This document shows positions 62,724 to 64,000 of a stretch of 64,000 bases of DNA, one piece after another (the first letter of the stretch is position 1; every line of letters starts with the position of its first letter). The notes under the pieces were generated by a model. It did no database searches. It saw only the letters and a program-made list of their open reading frames with translations, and had not been told where the DNA came from. The translations under genes and the position numbers were made by a program. Source of the stretch: a virus. The stretch covers positions 1 to 64,000 of the IMG/VR virus record IMGVR_UViG_3300044736_000016; one strand, given 5' to 3'.

Positions 62724-64000
62724 GTGGCGACCGATACCAAGACCACCGAGTCCGACGCCCAAGCTGTCGAACATTCGCATCCCAAGGCGGGCGGCGGGAA
62801 GTACACACACTCCCACGCCATCACGGGCACGAAGGCCCACGGGCACGCCGTAGACGCGAAGGACAACGGCTCCACGACCGAACTCCTGCCCACGGTCGCT
62901 GCGATGAGCGAGACCTCGCCCGGGGTGATGGCACTGCGGTTCCCCCAGCAGGCAAGGCTCTCTGAGGGGGCGCCGATCGACTACCTGTGCACTGGGGAGT
63001 GGACGTTCCCCGAGTTGAACCGCGGCAATCCGATCTGTGTGACCCGCGACGATCTCACCGATGTCAAGCGGCTGTGGGACGAGAACGCCTACGGGCAGAA
63101 CCTGCCGATCATCGATGAGAACCACGATCCGAACCGCGCAGTGGGGTGGATCAAGCGCCTCGACTGGCATCCCTCTGACCCCGACAGGCTGGTGGCGGTC
63201 CCTGACTGGAACGAGGGATGCGACAAACTCGTCGCTTCTGGCGCGTACGGGTACACATCACCGCTTCTGCTCCTGAACTGGCGCGACCCAGTGTCCGGCA
63301 CGGTGTATCCCGTCGTCCCCGGCGGCCTCGGCCTGGATCCCAACGACCCCGAGGGCGATACGTCCGGGCTGGCCTTGGCGAACCACCCGAAAATCAAGAA
63401 GCTCAGTGCCAAGTTTGCGGCATCCGAGAGCGGTGATACGCAGGCTGCGCTGATTGCGTTCGGCGAGGCAGGCACGGTGTTCAGCGGCGTTGCGGCAGAC
63501 ACTGCCCGCGCACTGCTGGCTGAGGGTGACGGCGCACCGATCGACTTCGCTGCGGCCGACACCTCTGCGGACATGACCGATCTGCCGCCGTGCAGTTGGG
63601 CGCCGCCCTATGCGGAGTACAACCGCTGTCCGGGCTATACGCGGGTGCTCGCAGATGGTGACGGCGATGCTCCAGGCGATCTGCCCGGATGCTGCCGTCT
63701 GGCGGCGCAGTGCAATGGCTACTCCCCGGTCCCAAACGGGACTGTTCCACCGTATCAGCGCTCCTACTACAGCGAGGGACACAGCATGGCCGACAACCCG
63801 GCCCAGCCGGCCGGAGTGCCGGCCGCCAATCCGTCTCCGGTACCCAACGCGCCGCAGACCGCCCCGCCCGCGGCCCCGCAGCCACCGCCAGCACCACCGC
63901 CCCCTGCTCCCACCCCTGCCGCGCAGCACTCCGCGGACATGGGAGAGATGCAGCGCATGCTCGCTGCGGAGACCCACCAGCGCGAGACGATGCAGACCGA
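62724..64000 (+). CDS. Mu I-like prohead protease/scaffold (partial)
   Basis: 425 residues in the window, open at the right edge. After a His-rich start, NLPIIDENHDPNRAVGWIKR, RLVAVPDWNEGCDKLVASGA and YGYTSPLLLL follow the Mu I-type protease pattern (DxxH, AxGWI, GYxSP). A Cys-rich insert (CSWAPPYAEYNRCPGY, GCCRLAAQCNG) and a Pro/Ala-rich linker come next, then a helical region starting MGEMQRMLAAE that is probably the scaffold part. Start GTG 62724 is the only start after the in-frame stop at 62655-62657; no ribosome site is seen. It is about 12.6 kb beyond the minor head gene, unusually far. Confidence 0.75.
   Translation, partial: MATDTKTTESDAQAVEHSHPKAGGGKYTHSHAITGTKAHGHAVDAKDNGSTTELLPTVAAMSETSPGVMALRFPQQARLSEGAPIDYLCTGEWTFPELNRGNPICVTRDDLTDVKRLWDENAYGQNLPIIDENHDPNRAVGWIKRLDWHPSDPDRLVAVPDWNEGCDKLVASGAYGYTSPLLLLNWRDPVSGTVYPVVPGGLGLDPNDPEGDTSGLALANHPKIKKLSAKFAASESGDTQAALIAFGEAGTVFSGVAADTARALLAEGDGAPIDFAAADTSADMTDLPPCSWAPPYAEYNRCPGYTRVLADGDGDAPGDLPGCCRLAAQCNGYSPVPNGTVPPYQRSYYSEGHSMADNPAQPAGVPAANPSPVPNAPQTAPPAAPQPPPAPPPPAPTPAAQHSADMGEMQRMLAAETHQRETMQT

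Noticed and set aside
1-64000. CRISPR array, tRNA or rRNA genes
   Set aside because: No regularly spaced repeats other than the three iterons, and no tRNA-like T-loop with acceptor pairing was seen by eye; a covariance search would be decisive.

Overview
The window is GC-rich, gene-dense DNA that looks like an actinobacterial phage, most likely a phage-plasmid. Reasons: a tailed-phage head block (terminase, DUF935/Mu gp29-like portal, minor head protein, Mu I-like protease/scaffold), a phage replication block, and two FtsK-type DNA pumps plus a VirD4/TraG-type ATPase of the kind found on conjugative elements. Several transcripts appear to be leaderless, which is common in Actinobacteria. No integrase, relaxase, tRNA, tail gene or lysis gene was recognised; both ends are cut (a partial gene at base 1 and an open protease gene at base 64000).

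Layout. 1-6.7 kb (+): cytosine methyltransferase, zinc-ribbon protein, then replication: winged-helix initiator with an iteron array inside the gene, G39P-type loader, DnaB-type helicase, Prim-Pol primase, and five small genes. 6.7-7.5 kb: double promoter and a HTH/coiled-coil regulator. 7.5-18.2 kb (-): an operon with a VirD4/TraG-like ATPase, two trypsin-fold protease genes, the second inside a 1,498-residue polyprotein that also carries a degenerate intein, small membrane proteins, and a RusA resolvase. 18.3 kb (+): a duplicated-repeat protein sharing a divergent operator. 18.9-28.8 kb (-): about 30 small overlapping genes plus a DNA methyltransferase. 29.2-31.3 kb (+): DUF262 and HTH genes, ending in a candidate small RNA. 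31.4-35.5 kb (-): HNH-FtsK fusion and small genes. 35.5-36.2 kb (+): zinc-finger genes. 36.3-39.2 kb (-): endonuclease VII, second FtsK/HerA-like ATPase, membrane protein. 39.5-55.3 kb (+): ParB-like protein, terminase split into ATPase and nuclease genes, portal, head protein, two or three glycosyltransferases, methyltransferase, NAD-dependent epimerase, SLOG protein. 55.3-62.6 kb (-): zinc-finger anti-sigma factor and a second array of small genes. 62.7-64 kb (+): protease/scaffold gene.

How it fits together. The initiator, loader, helicase and Prim-Pol form one replication set. The FtsK/VirD4-like pumps and the membrane proteins next to them could move DNA between cells, or segregate or package the episome; this is inference. 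Control is unusually visible: short palindromes sit between the -35 and -10 boxes of several promoters, most of which start transcription at or next to the start codon. A second palindrome family lies where converging transcripts meet. Most genes overlap their neighbours by 4 (ATGA/GTGA) or 8 bases, and I used these overlaps to choose starts.
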